A stretch of 64,000 bases of DNA from Alkaliphilus oremlandii OhILAs (GTDB lineage: Bacteria > Bacillota > Clostridia > Peptostreptococcales > Natronincolaceae). Within the stretch, counting starts at the first letter, position 1. Each line of letters opens with the position of its first letter. The position numbers and the translations under genes were made by a program. This document shows, piece after piece, positions 26,974-35,529 of the stretch. The stretch covers positions 248,001-312,000 of the forward strand of contig NC_009922.1 in assembly GCF_000018325.1 (NCBI RefSeq), given 5' to 3'. The notes below the pieces were generated by a model. That model was not told the DNA's origin. It ran no database searches and was given only the letters and a program-made list of their open reading frames with translations.

Positions 26974-27184
26974 ACCTTTTTATTGTGAAATAGTATAAAA
27001 GTATATTGATGTATTAGTATGTTCTCTATATAAATACAATCTTGTTATAAATTTCTTTAGAATAAGCGATTAGGAATGTAATATTTAAAAAGTTACTATA
27101 TTATAAAATAACGATATGAAAGCCTCAGCAACCTAATAAATAATTTAATAGATTAGAGGTGAAGGGTAATTGGAGAGATTGAAA

Positions 27185-28126
27185 ATGTTTCAGTTGAATA
27201 CCAGCAATAAAGCTGAAGCTATTAAAATGATATTTTTAGTTCAGGTTTTTGTCATTATGGGGGTTATAATTTACGTTAGTGCTAGCCAACTTGATGTTGT
27301 AGATGAAAAACTTCACCCTGTTCTTGGAGATACAATATTAATGTTTCTTGTTATATTAAGCGGACTTGTTGGAATAGGTTCTATTTTTTTGTTCAGTGAG
27401 TTGGTAAAGCTAATTGAGAAAGAACAGGAATATGAGCTTAAAAAACTGGAAGTTGCTCAAATGGAAGAAGCCAATAATTTGCTAAGATCACAGAAACACG
27501 ACTTTTCCAATAACCTACAGGTCATATGGGGGATGTTGAGCCTTGGCGATATAGATAAGACAAAGGAATACATCAATCATTATACCAATATGCTCAAGAT
27601 CGATGAAGAGGATTTACAGGACATTTCCAATATAAACAATGAGTATTTGTATACATTGTTTATTAATAAGGCTTATAAGTGTAAGGACATGGAAATTGAT
27701 ATTCACTATAGCATCGAACCAGATCTATGCTTTGAAAGCTATAATCCAATTGATCTCATCCGAATTTTTGGGAATTTATTAGACAATGCAATCTATGCTG
27801 TGAAAGGAATCGAGCGAGAAGACAGAGAAATATTGGTGGATATTTATTCGGACGAGAATAATTATTGCTTCAGTATTTCCAATAAAGGACCTAAGATTCC
27901 CGATGAAATAAGACGGGATATATTTAAGGCTGGTTTTACTACGAAAGGTGAAGATGGCAGCGGCATGGGACTGTATAATGTCATTAAGCTGGCCAATAAA
28001 TATATGGGAAATGTGGTTTTAGAAAACAATGATTATCTAGGGACTCAATTTGTTGTACAAATGCCAAAGTTAGATCCGGCAAAGAGTAGTTTTCGCTTGG
28101 GTAAAAAGTTGTCCAAAGCCACATAG
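27185..28126 (+). CDS. AgrC-like sensor kinase (SpoOB-type H-box, GHKL)
   Basis: A 313-residue kinase (318 if the TTG at 27170 is used). Two membrane helices lie in the first 75 residues. The H-box KHDFSNNLQVIWGM has the His-Asp-x-x-Asn form of AgrC/CitA-like kinases. The N-box is NLLDNAIYA, and the ATP lid has GEDGSGMGLYNV. Typical AgrC has six or seven membrane helices, so the input domain here is short. I favour ATG 27185, eight bases after GGAGA. No LytTR response regulator follows, so its partner is encoded elsewhere or lost. Confidence 0.85.
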   Translation: MFQLNTSNKAEAIKMIFLVQVFVIMGVIIYVSASQLDVVDEKLHPVLGDTILMFLVILSGLVGIGSIFLFSELVKLIEKEQEYELKKLEVAQMEEANNLLRSQKHDFSNNLQVIWGMLSLGDIDKTKEYINHYTNMLKIDEEDLQDISNINNEYLYTLFINKAYKCKDMEIDIHYSIEPDLCFESYNPIDLIRIFGNLLDNAIYAVKGIEREDREILVDIYSDENNYCFSISNKGPKIPDEIRRDIFKAGFTTKGEDGSGMGLYNVIKLANKYMGNVVLENNDYLGTQFVVQMPKLDPAKSSFRLGKKLSKAT

Positions 28127-28168
28127 GCTCAATATAACATAGCTCGAATATTCAATGACTCTATATAA

Positions 28169-28210
28169 ACTCCATGATAAAGGAAATCCATCCAAAATCA
28201 TGGTTTTTTT
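28169..28210 (+). terminator. Terminator of the kinase gene
   Basis: The stem AACTCCATGAT / ATCATGGTTTTT ends in a run of seven T. It lies 40 bases after the kinase stop. Confidence 0.75.
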
Positions 28211-28342
28211 ATAGATAATTTTAAGTATAATTAGAAAATTAGCCACTTGTATACATAATACAATTAAAAATATTTAATAATTTTTATTATTTATTATAAA
28301 TAAAAACTTTTTATTATATTCAGAAATTAAAGAACATTGGAG

Positions 28343-28391
28343 TTTCAACAACATCTACATTTTTCAACAAAAAATGTAGATGTTGTTGAAA
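28343..28391 (+). promoter_or_regulatory. Long perfect inverted repeat before nifJ
   Basis: TTTCAACAACATCTACAT pairs perfectly with ATGTAGATGTTGTTGAAA, and T and A runs extend the stem to about 22 base pairs with a short loop. It has no T-run on the nifJ strand, so it is not a typical terminator for upstream transcripts. A TATAAT-like box (28433-28438) lies about 40 bases downstream, before nifJ. It may be an operator, a leader hairpin of a longer transcript or an mRNA stabiliser. Confidence 0.6.
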
Positions 28392-28508
28392 AATTGCACT
28401 ATAAATTTACGTTCATTTTATATATAATAGAACTGTATACAAAGGTACCGAAAGTATCTTTTATAAGATAATAATTTCACATTATATAAAATAAAGGAGG
28501 AATAAACA

Positions 28509-31500
28509 ATGGCAAGAAGAATGGAAACCTTAGATGGTAACTCAGCTGCTGCTCATATTGCCTATGCATTTACCGATGTAGCTGCAATTTATCCTATTAC
28601 GCCATCTTCAAATATGGCAGAAGAAGTAGATGCAATGAGTGCTACTGGTAAGAAGAATATCTTCGGACAGTCAGTTCAAGTAACTGAGATGCAATCTGAG
28701 GCAGGAGCTGCCGGAGCAGTTCACGGTTCACTTTCAGCAGGTGCTTTAACTACAACATTTACAGCGTCCCAAGGTCTTTTATTAATGATTCCTAACATGT
28801 ACAAAATCGCAGGGGAGTTACTGCCTGGCGTATTCCACGTGAGTGCTCGTGCTATTGCAGGACATGCTCTTTCAATATTCGGAGATCATTCCGACGTAAT
28901 GGCTGCAAGACAAACTGGATGTGCTTTACTTGCTTCTGGTAGTGTTCAAGAGGTTATGGACTTATCAGCTGTATCTCACTTAACAGCAATTAAAGGAAGA
29001 GTTCCATTCATTAACTTCTTTGACGGATTTAGAACATCTCATGAAATCCAAAAGGTTGAAGTGATTGAGTATGATGAACTTGCAAGTCTTGTAGATTGGG
29101 AAGCAGTAAAAGCTTTCAGAGATAGAGGATTAAATCCAGAGCGTCCATACCAAAAAGGTACAGCTCAAAACCCAGATATTTTCTTCCAGGCAAAAGAAGC
29201 TGCAAATAGATACTATGAAGCAATTCCTGATTTAGTAAATGACTACATGAAGGAAATCACAAAACTAACAGGCAGACATTACGCGCCATTTAATTACTAT
29301 GGTGCAGAAGATGCAGAGAACATTATTATTGCAATGGGATCTGTAACAGAGACTGCTGAAGAGGTAATTGATTACTTAAATGCTAGAGGTGAAAAGGTTG
29401 GTATTATCAAAGTACATTTATATAGACCTTTCTCTGAGAAATATTTCTTCGATGTTCTTCCTAAAACAGCAAAGAGAATCTCTGTATTAGATAGAACAAA
29501 AGAGCCAGGTGCTTTAGGCGAGCCTCTATACCAAGATATTAGAACATTATTCTTCGACAAAGAAAATGCACCGCTAATCGTTGGTGGAAGATACGGTCTT
29601 GGATCTAAAGATACAACACCAGCACAAATTAAAGCTGTATTTACAAACCTTAAAGCAGAAACTCCTAAAAATCAATTTACACTCGGTATCATTGATGACG
29701 TTACAAACACATCTCTTCCAGTAGAAGAAAATGTTGTAACTGCTCCAGAAGGTGCCATCAGATGTAAGTTCTGGGGATTAGGTTCTGACGGTACAGTAGG
29801 TGCAAACAAGAGTGCAATCAAGATCATTGGAGACCATACAGATATGTATGCTCAAGCTTATTTCGACTATGACTCTAAGAAGTCTGGCGGAATCACAATG
29901 TCTCACTTACGTTTCGGTAAAAAGCCAATTAAGTCAACCTATTTAATTGATGAAGCAGATTTCATTGCCTGTCATAACCAAGGTTATGTATACCAATATG
30001 ACCTATTAAAAGGACTTAAAAAAGGTGGAAACTTCCTATTAAACTGTATCTGGACACCGGAAGAGTTAGAGGAAAAATTACCAGCAAAACTTAAGAGATT
30101 TATCGCAGATAACGATATTAATTTCTATACAATCAACGCAACAAAGATCGCTTCTGAGCTTGGTTTAGGTGGAAGAATTAACATGATTATGCAATCTGCA
30201 TTCTTCAAGTTAGCAAACATCATTCCAGTAGAGGAAGCAATGAAATACCTAAAGGATTCCGTAGATGAGTCTTACGGTCTAAAAGGAGATAAGATTGTTC
30301 AAATGAACTACGCTTCTATTGATCGTGGCGTAGACGCATTAGTTAAGATCGATGTACCAGCAAGCTGGGGCAGTGCAGTAGAAGAAGCAGCTGCTACAGT
30401 AGCAAAAGATGAACCAGATTTCATCAAAAACATTTTAAGACCAATGGCTGCACAAGATGGTAATAGCCTTCCTGTAAGTGCATTCGTAGGTAGAGAAGAT
30501 GGATCCTTCCCAGTAGGAACTTCTCAATATGAAAAACGTGGAATCGCTGTAAATGTACCAGAGTGGTACAGTGACAAGTGTATCCAATGTAACCAATGTT
30601 CATTCGTATGTCCTCATGCTGCAATTCGTCCATTCTTATTAGATGAAGAAGAAGTGAAGAATGCACCAGAAGGATTCAATACAGTGAAAGCTACTGGTAA
30701 GGAATTTGACGGTTTACAATACAAAATCCAAGTGAGCCCATTAGATTGTACAGGTTGTGGAAACTGCGTTGACATCTGTCCAGCAAAAGAAAAAGCAATT
30801 GCAATGATGCCGCTTGAGCCACAAGTAGCAGCTCAAAGAGAAAATTGGGAGTATGCAACAACTATTACAGATAAATCTCACTTAACAAATAAATTTACAT
30901 TCAAGGGTAGCCAATTTGCTCAACCTCTATTTGAATTCTCTGGAGCTTGTGCAGGTTGTGGAGAGACTCCTTACGTTAAATTAGTTACTCAATTATTTGG
31001 AGATAGAATGATCGTTGCCAACGCTACAGGTTGTTCTTCAATCTACGGTGGTAGTGCACCATCTATGCCATATTGCCAAAATAAAGAAGGCAAAGGTCCA
31101 GCTTGGGCGAACTCTTTATTTGAGGACAACGCTGAGTATGGATACGGTATGTTATTAGCAACAAAGCAAATGAGAAGAAGATTAGCAGACCTTATGACAG
31201 AAGCCCTAGAGCTAGACATTGCAGCTGAATTAAAAGATGCATTCAATGCTTGGTTAGCAGGACATGATAATGCTGAAGCTTCTAAGAAAGCAACTTACGA
31301 TATGCTTCCGTTATTAGATGCAGCAAAAGGAAATGCTGTAATTGATGAAATCATTGAGAAGAAAGACTTCTTAGTGAAAAAATCACAATGGATCTTCGGT
31401 GGAGACGGTTGGGCTTATGACATCGGATTCGGTGGATTAGACCACGTAATCGCAAGTGGAGAAGATGTAAACATCCTTGTTATGGATACAGAGGTTTACT

Positions 31501-32027
31501 CAAATACAGGTGGTCAGGCTTCTAAAGCTTCCCCAACAGCAGCAATTGCTAAGTTTGCTTCTGCTGGTAAGAGAACTAAGAAGAAAGACCTTGGTATGAT
31601 CGCTATGAGCTATGGATACGTATATGTAGCACAAGTATCTGTAGGTGCTGACAAAAACCAATTAATGAAAGCGATGAAGGAAGCAGAAGCATATAATGGA
31701 CCATCTTTAATTATTGCTTACTCACCATGTATCGCTCACGGTATTAAAGCTGGAATGGGTAAAACTCAAGAGCAAGGTAAGAAAGCTGTAGAAGCAGGAT
31801 ACTGGCATTTATACAGATTCAACCCAGAGTTAAAAGAACAAGGACAAAATCCTTTCACTCTAGACTCTAAAGAGCCAACTGCATCCTTCAGAGAATTCTT
31901 ACTAAGCGAGGTTCGTTACAACGCCTTAACAATGACATTCCCAGAAGTAGCAGAAGAGCTATTTGAGAAGTCAGAGAAGGAAGCAAGAGAGAGATACGAA
32001 TCCTACAAGCGTCTAGCGGGAAAATAA
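28509..32027 (+). CDS. nifJ: Pyruvate:ferredoxin (flavodoxin) oxidoreductase
   Basis: Single-chain homodimeric enzyme of 1172 residues that oxidises pyruvate and CoA to acetyl-CoA and CO2, reducing ferredoxin. The N-terminal domains bind pyruvate (AYPITPSSNMAEEVD-type pattern). A 2[4Fe-4S] ferredoxin insert has CIQCNQCSFVCPH and CTGCGNCVDICP. A further cluster ligand pattern is in CAGCGETPY, and the thiamine diphosphate domain has GDGWAYDIGFGGLDHV and SNTGGQ. Codon use and length are typical. It is monocistronic with its own terminator. It is central to energy metabolism in anaerobic clostridia. Confidence 0.97.
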   Translation: MARRMETLDGNSAAAHIAYAFTDVAAIYPITPSSNMAEEVDAMSATGKKNIFGQSVQVTEMQSEAGAAGAVHGSLSAGALTTTFTASQGLLLMIPNMYKIAGELLPGVFHVSARAIAGHALSIFGDHSDVMAARQTGCALLASGSVQEVMDLSAVSHLTAIKGRVPFINFFDGFRTSHEIQKVEVIEYDELASLVDWEAVKAFRDRGLNPERPYQKGTAQNPDIFFQAKEAANRYYEAIPDLVNDYMKEITKLTGRHYAPFNYYGAEDAENIIIAMGSVTETAEEVIDYLNARGEKVGIIKVHLYRPFSEKYFFDVLPKTAKRISVLDRTKEPGALGEPLYQDIRTLFFDKENAPLIVGGRYGLGSKDTTPAQIKAVFTNLKAETPKNQFTLGIIDDVTNTSLPVEENVVTAPEGAIRCKFWGLGSDGTVGANKSAIKIIGDHTDMYAQAYFDYDSKKSGGITMSHLRFGKKPIKSTYLIDEADFIACHNQGYVYQYDLLKGLKKGGNFLLNCIWTPEELEEKLPAKLKRFIADNDINFYTINATKIASELGLGGRINMIMQSAFFKLANIIPVEEAMKYLKDSVDESYGLKGDKIVQMNYASIDRGVDALVKIDVPASWGSAVEEAAATVAKDEPDFIKNILRPMAAQDGNSLPVSAFVGREDGSFPVGTSQYEKRGIAVNVPEWYSDKCIQCNQCSFVCPHAAIRPFLLDEEEVKNAPEGFNTVKATGKEFDGLQYKIQVSPLDCTGCGNCVDICPAKEKAIAMMPLEPQVAAQRENWEYATTITDKSHLTNKFTFKGSQFAQPLFEFSGACAGCGETPYVKLVTQLFGDRMIVANATGCSSIYGGSAPSMPYCQNKEGKGPAWANSLFEDNAEYGYGMLLATKQMRRRLADLMTEALELDIAAELKDAFNAWLAGHDNAEASKKATYDMLPLLDAAKGNAVIDEIIEKKDFLVKKSQWIFGGDGWAYDIGFGGLDHVIASGEDVNILVMDTEVYSNTGGQASKASPTAAIAKFASAGKRTKKKDLGMIAMSYGYVYVAQVSVGADKNQLMKAMKEAEAYNGPSLIIAYSPCIAHGIKAGMGKTQEQGKKAVEAGYWHLYRFNPELKEQGQNPFTLDSKEPTASFREFLLSEVRYNALTMTFPEVAEELFEKSEKEARERYESYKRLAGK

Positions 32028-32047
32028 TAAATAATCCAATGAATAAG

Positions 32048-32079
32048 AACAAGGTCTATTTCTAGACCTTGTTTTTTTT
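32048..32079 (+). terminator. nifJ terminator
   Basis: The perfect 11-base-pair stem AACAAGGTCTA / TAGACCTTGTT is followed by eight T. The family 2 repeat begins immediately after it. Confidence 0.92.
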
Positions 32080-32083
32080 ATGA

Positions 32084-32310
32084 CCTAACCCAATTTATGC
32101 GACCAAAGGAGCAATAAATCGATGGTAGGTCAAAGGCAACGAGCACCAAATTTGCACGACCAACGGGAGTGAACAAATTTGAGTTGCGAGACTGCGGCCT
32201 AACCCAATTTATGCGACCAAAGGAGCAATAAATTGATGGTAGGTCAAAGGCAACGAATGCCAGATTTGCACGACTAGAAGGCGTGAATAAATTTGAGTTG
32301 GGAAACTGGG
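32084..32310 (+). repeat. Two tandem copies of a 114-base intergenic repeat, family 2
   Basis: Copy one starts at 32084 and copy two at 32198 (both CCTAACCCAATTTATGCGAC). Each copy can fold into a hairpin (GACCTA...TAGGTC with AATTTAT / ATAAATT inside) and a second one (CAAATTT / AAATTTG). A third, diverged copy lies at 20476-20590. The open frame on the minus strand across the two copies is a by-product of the repeat. Confidence 0.85.
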
Positions 32311-32401
32311 AAATAGGATACAAACAAACTTGTTGTCAGGGGCATATAATGGGTATAATAGAAAAAGATAGAAGCTTTTAATACTTGAGGGGAGCGGGCA
32401 T

Positions 32402-33841
32402 ATGAATCTATTTCAGGTTTTTACTACAATTTACACCATTGTAAACATTATTATTGCCATAGACATACTGTTGGATAATCGGGATCCTTCAAGTACAGTG
32501 GCATGGATCATGGTTTTATTCCTCGTTCCCGGAGTTGGTATCTTTCTATATTTTTATATTGGTAGAAATCATCGAAAGCAGAAAACCTTCATTAAAAAGC
32601 GAAGAGAAGATTATGAGATTTTAAACCATCTGCTCAGCAATCAGCTAGGCTTTATAGATTATGGCGAAATGTTTAAAAGAAATTTTGATGATACTAGGGG
32701 TAAGATTATTCCTCTTCTGCTGAATAATACCAAGGCTCCCATTACTGTAAATAACAAGGTGAAAGTTTTACAGAATGGTGAATCCACTTTTTCAGAAATG
32801 ATACGTGCCATAGAAAATGCAAAGGATCACATCCATATAGAATATTTTATTATAAAAGATAGTCATATTGGTAGAATGCTCCAAGCCACACTGATAAAGA
32901 AAGCAAAAGAAGGTGTAGAAGTACGGCTGATATACGATGCTGTAGGGAGTTTTAGATTAGGGAAGGACTTTTTGAATCCCTTAAGGGAAGCAGGCGTTCA
33001 TTTGAAAGTATTTTTACCTGTAACCTTACCATTCTTTGGAAGTAGATTGAATTATAGAAACCATCGAAAGATTCTCGTCGTCGATGGGACGATAGGATTC
33101 GTAGGTGGACTGAACATAGGAGATGAATATTTAGGCAAGAACAAAAAAATGGGTTTTTGGCGAGATACACATTTAATGCTACAGGGAGAGGCTGTCTACG
33201 TACTTCAAGGCATATTTTTGGCAGATTGGTATTTTGTCTCTAACGAAAATATAGATAATCTCAGGTATTTTCCGAGTCAAGGATATTGTGGTGAAAAAAT
33301 CGTGCAGATAGCTTCCAGTGGACCGGATTCCCATTGGGCTTCCATTCATCAGGCATATTTCTCTGCCATCAATACGGCAAGGGATCGGGTTTATATCACA
33401 ACGCCGTATCTCGTACCAGATGAGGGAATTTTACTTGCATTAAAAACTGCTGCCCTAAGGGGCGTCGATGTGAGACTGTTATTGCCTATTAAGCCAGATC
33501 ACCGAACTGTTTTTTTAGCATCAAAATCTCATTTCGAGGAACTTTTAGAGGCTGGTGTCAAGATTTACCAATATGGCAAAGGATTTGTTCATGGAAAGGT
33601 TTTTATTGTGGATCATAACTTCGTATCCATCGGTACAGCCAATTTAGATATCCGTAGCTTTAAATTAAACTTTGAAGTGAATGCATTTATCTATGATAAA
33701 GAGGTGAATAGAAAGACGGCAAAGGATTTCTTTGAGGATTTGAGAGTCAGTAAGAGGGTTTATTTAGAGGAATATGTGAAGAGACCTGTACTTCATAAAA
33801 TTGCAGAATCCGTCGCTCGAATCTTTTCTCCTATATTGTAA
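32402..33841 (+). CDS. cls: Cardiolipin synthase
   Basis: A 479-residue membrane enzyme that joins two phosphatidylglycerols to cardiolipin. Two N-terminal membrane helices (residues about 3-25 and 34-56) are followed by two phospholipase D motifs. The first is NYRNHRKILVVDG with HxK, and the second is FVHGKVFIVDHNFVSIGTANLD. Length and domain order match the bacterial Cls family. A GAGGGGAG ribosome site precedes the ATG. The gene starts about 90 bases after the tandem repeats. Confidence 0.96.
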   Translation: MNLFQVFTTIYTIVNIIIAIDILLDNRDPSSTVAWIMVLFLVPGVGIFLYFYIGRNHRKQKTFIKKRREDYEILNHLLSNQLGFIDYGEMFKRNFDDTRGKIIPLLLNNTKAPITVNNKVKVLQNGESTFSEMIRAIENAKDHIHIEYFIIKDSHIGRMLQATLIKKAKEGVEVRLIYDAVGSFRLGKDFLNPLREAGVHLKVFLPVTLPFFGSRLNYRNHRKILVVDGTIGFVGGLNIGDEYLGKNKKMGFWRDTHLMLQGEAVYVLQGIFLADWYFVSNENIDNLRYFPSQGYCGEKIVQIASSGPDSHWASIHQAYFSAINTARDRVYITTPYLVPDEGILLALKTAALRGVDVRLLLPIKPDHRTVFLASKSHFEELLEAGVKIYQYGKGFVHGKVFIVDHNFVSIGTANLDIRSFKLNFEVNAFIYDKEVNRKTAKDFFEDLRVSKRVYLEEYVKRPVLHKIAESVARIFSPIL

Positions 33842-33866
33842 AGTAAGAATTGTAAAGGCTTCAAAT

Positions 33867-33916
33867 AAAGGGCTATACATAAGCACAGATTCAATGTACT
33901 TATGTATAGCCCTTTT
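33867..33916 (+). terminator. Bidirectional terminator between cls and superoxide reductase
   Basis: The stem AAAGGGCTATACATAAG pairs with CTTATGTATAGCCCTTTT. It serves the convergent genes on both sides. Confidence 0.85.
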
Positions 33917-33936
33917 ATAAATATCCTATGAAAAAT

Positions 33937-34311
33937 TTATTCTACAACGATCTCTTGGCTGTTTTCCCAAAGTCCGTGAATATTGCAGTAGCTTACAGCG
34001 TGAATTGTACCAGATTTATCTAATTTGATACGAGCTACACCAGCTGGCTCTGTAAAGTTTCCATCTTCTCCATGTGCTTTAAAGTCGAAGTTGGCAATTT
34101 CTACTGGGAATTTTCCGCCATCTGCATGGAAGAACACTTTAAACCAAGCAATGTAATGCTCTAGTGTGTTTGGATGACCAATCGCATCGCCTACAGATAC
34201 TTTAATTTCAAAAACCTCTCCTGCTTTTACTTTTTCAGGAGCATGAATTACTGGAACGTGTTTTTCTCCCTTCCAATCTCCTGTTTGTAATAATTGACCT
34301 AATGTTTTCAT
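33937..34311 (-). CDS. Superoxide reductase (neelaredoxin type)
   Basis: A 124-residue enzyme that reduces superoxide to peroxide without making oxygen. Visible parts are the catalytic GEKHVPVI near residue 15, two further iron-ligand His in GHPNTLEHYIAW, and the Cys and His ligands in SYCNIHGLW at the C-terminus. The N-terminal desulforedoxin domain of classical desulfoferrodoxin is absent, so this is the short one-iron form. I place the start at 34311, since the AAAGG site lies nine bases upstream; the ATG at 34320 has no room for a ribosome site. It points to protection from oxygen in an anaerobe. Confidence 0.93.
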   Translation of the reverse strand: MKTLGQLLQTGDWKGEKHVPVIHAPEKVKAGEVFEIKVSVGDAIGHPNTLEHYIAWFKVFFHADGGKFPVEIANFDFKAHGEDGNFTEPAGVARIKLDKSGTIHAVSYCNIHGLWENSQEIVVE

Positions 34312-34493
34312 TAAAATCATCCTTTCTCGTATATTCCATATTTTGTTTTGTGCACTTAAAATTGCGTGCTACTTAAAGTTGTCATAGCAATCAAATTGAT
34401 TTTATCATGGGTTTTTACAGTCCCTTTCATATATATAACCATTATTTCAGCTTTATAACAATTATATTCAAAAAAGATGAAAAACAATGAAAA

Positions 34494-35120
34494 CTATAGA
34501 GAAATTTTCTGCACTTCTTTTACGGCATTCTGTATTTGTGGAACAAAGCTGACGATTACACAGATTAGTGTATCTGTTCCAATAACCAAACCATTGACGA
34601 TAAGGGAATATAGGAATGCATTCATTCCTTCCGGTGCATAGGAACCGAAGAAAATAACACCGGATAAGAAGTTCATCACGAATCTTCCAAAGCCTCCAAT
34701 CAAACAAGAAATTCCTAGATTCTTACGATATAAGCCAGCCAGTCCTAGAGCACCAAAAGACAGTGGATAGTCTAAGAAAAATTGAGCCCAATGAATAATG
34801 TAAGGGTCTTGAATCAATTGGATCATACCAAAGGCAAAACCAGCTAGAATACCTGCTGTTGGACCGAACATGATCGCAAAGATATAGATGGGCAGCATAC
34901 TGGCAGGGGTGATACTGCCGCCTTGTGGGAAACGATATAAACGAATGTAGGATAGAACGAATGAAAGTGCAATACATAAACTTCCGTATACGATCATCTT
35001 CGTATAGTACGAGTTTTTATTCTGTTTTCGATCTCTGAAAATCAGAGCAATAGACAATAGTACCATGGTGGCTAAAATGATCACGGTAATGGGTTTGAAT
35101 TCTAAAAACTTTTGAAACAT
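34494..35120 (-). CDS. thiT: Thiamine-specific ECF transporter S component
   Basis: Membrane protein of 208 residues with about six helices that captures thiamine for the energy-coupling-factor transporter. The ThiT signature PQGGSITPASMLPI is present. The acidic and aromatic residues of the substrate site are not assigned here, but the segment LAGFAFGMIQLIQDPYIIHW is characteristic. The TPP riboswitch directly upstream agrees with thiamine transport. The shared EcfAAT module is not in the window, so it must be encoded elsewhere. Confidence 0.93.
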   Translation of the reverse strand: MFQKFLEFKPITVIILATMVLLSIALIFRDRKQNKNSYYTKMIVYGSLCIALSFVLSYIRLYRFPQGGSITPASMLPIYIFAIMFGPTAGILAGFAFGMIQLIQDPYIIHWAQFFLDYPLSFGALGLAGLYRKNLGISCLIGGFGRFVMNFLSGVIFFGSYAPEGMNAFLYSLIVNGLVIGTDTLICVIVSFVPQIQNAVKEVQKISL

Positions 35121-35170
35121 ATGATGACATCCTTTCTTTTTTATCTATCGCTGGATGTATCCATATAAAA

Positions 35171-35294
35171 TAAAAAACGTGAAAAGAAAGACTTCTCACG
35201 TTAATATTATTAACAGAATCCGCTTTCCTACGAAGGTATTAACCTACAGGTTCTAAGGGTCGGAATAATCCTCTCAGCGCATGGCACCCCTAGC
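35171..35294 (-). promoter_or_regulatory. TPP riboswitch with terminator, controlling thiT
   Basis: On the minus strand, 35294 down to about 35218 carries the conserved THI-box elements: GGGGTGCC, CTGAGAGG, CCCTTAGAACCTG and ACCTTCGTAGGAA. Downstream of it, at 35171-35202, is a terminator hairpin (AACGTGA / TCACGTT) with a T-run. High thiamine diphosphate should end transcription before thiT. Confidence 0.95.
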
Positions 35295-35529
35295 GATAAA
35301 TATTTTTTTATTTATATTATACCATAGATCTCAGGGGATGGGGATAAAATTTGACAAGAAAGTCAGTCCTATAGTCCGTTGTTACCATTTTATCGATCCT
35401 AGGGAATTTTATGACAAAGTTCATCAAAATGTGATACAATGTAGTCATATCAATCGGTACAAGCATGTAAAAATGTCGAATAATGTCGAAAAATTTTAAT
35501 TTAACAGGAAGATATTAGGAGGAATGCAA

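Noticed and set aside
32078..32323. 81-codon minus-strand ORF with two similar halves
   Set aside because: It lies in two tandem copies of the intergenic repeat (114 bases = 38 codons), so the internal repeat is a by-product. There is no ribosome site.
34345..34380. Possible fifth copy of the family 1 repeat
   Set aside because: Only a short part (CACTTAAAATT, CTTAAAGTT) resembles the hairpin, and the second half is missing.
35281..35499. 72-codon ORF upstream of the first chemoreceptor
   Set aside because: It overlaps the minus-strand TPP aptamer and the promoter region, and has no ribosome site.
35295..35529. c-di-GMP riboswitch upstream of the chemoreceptor
   Set aside because: I looked for the conserved GEMM core and found none.
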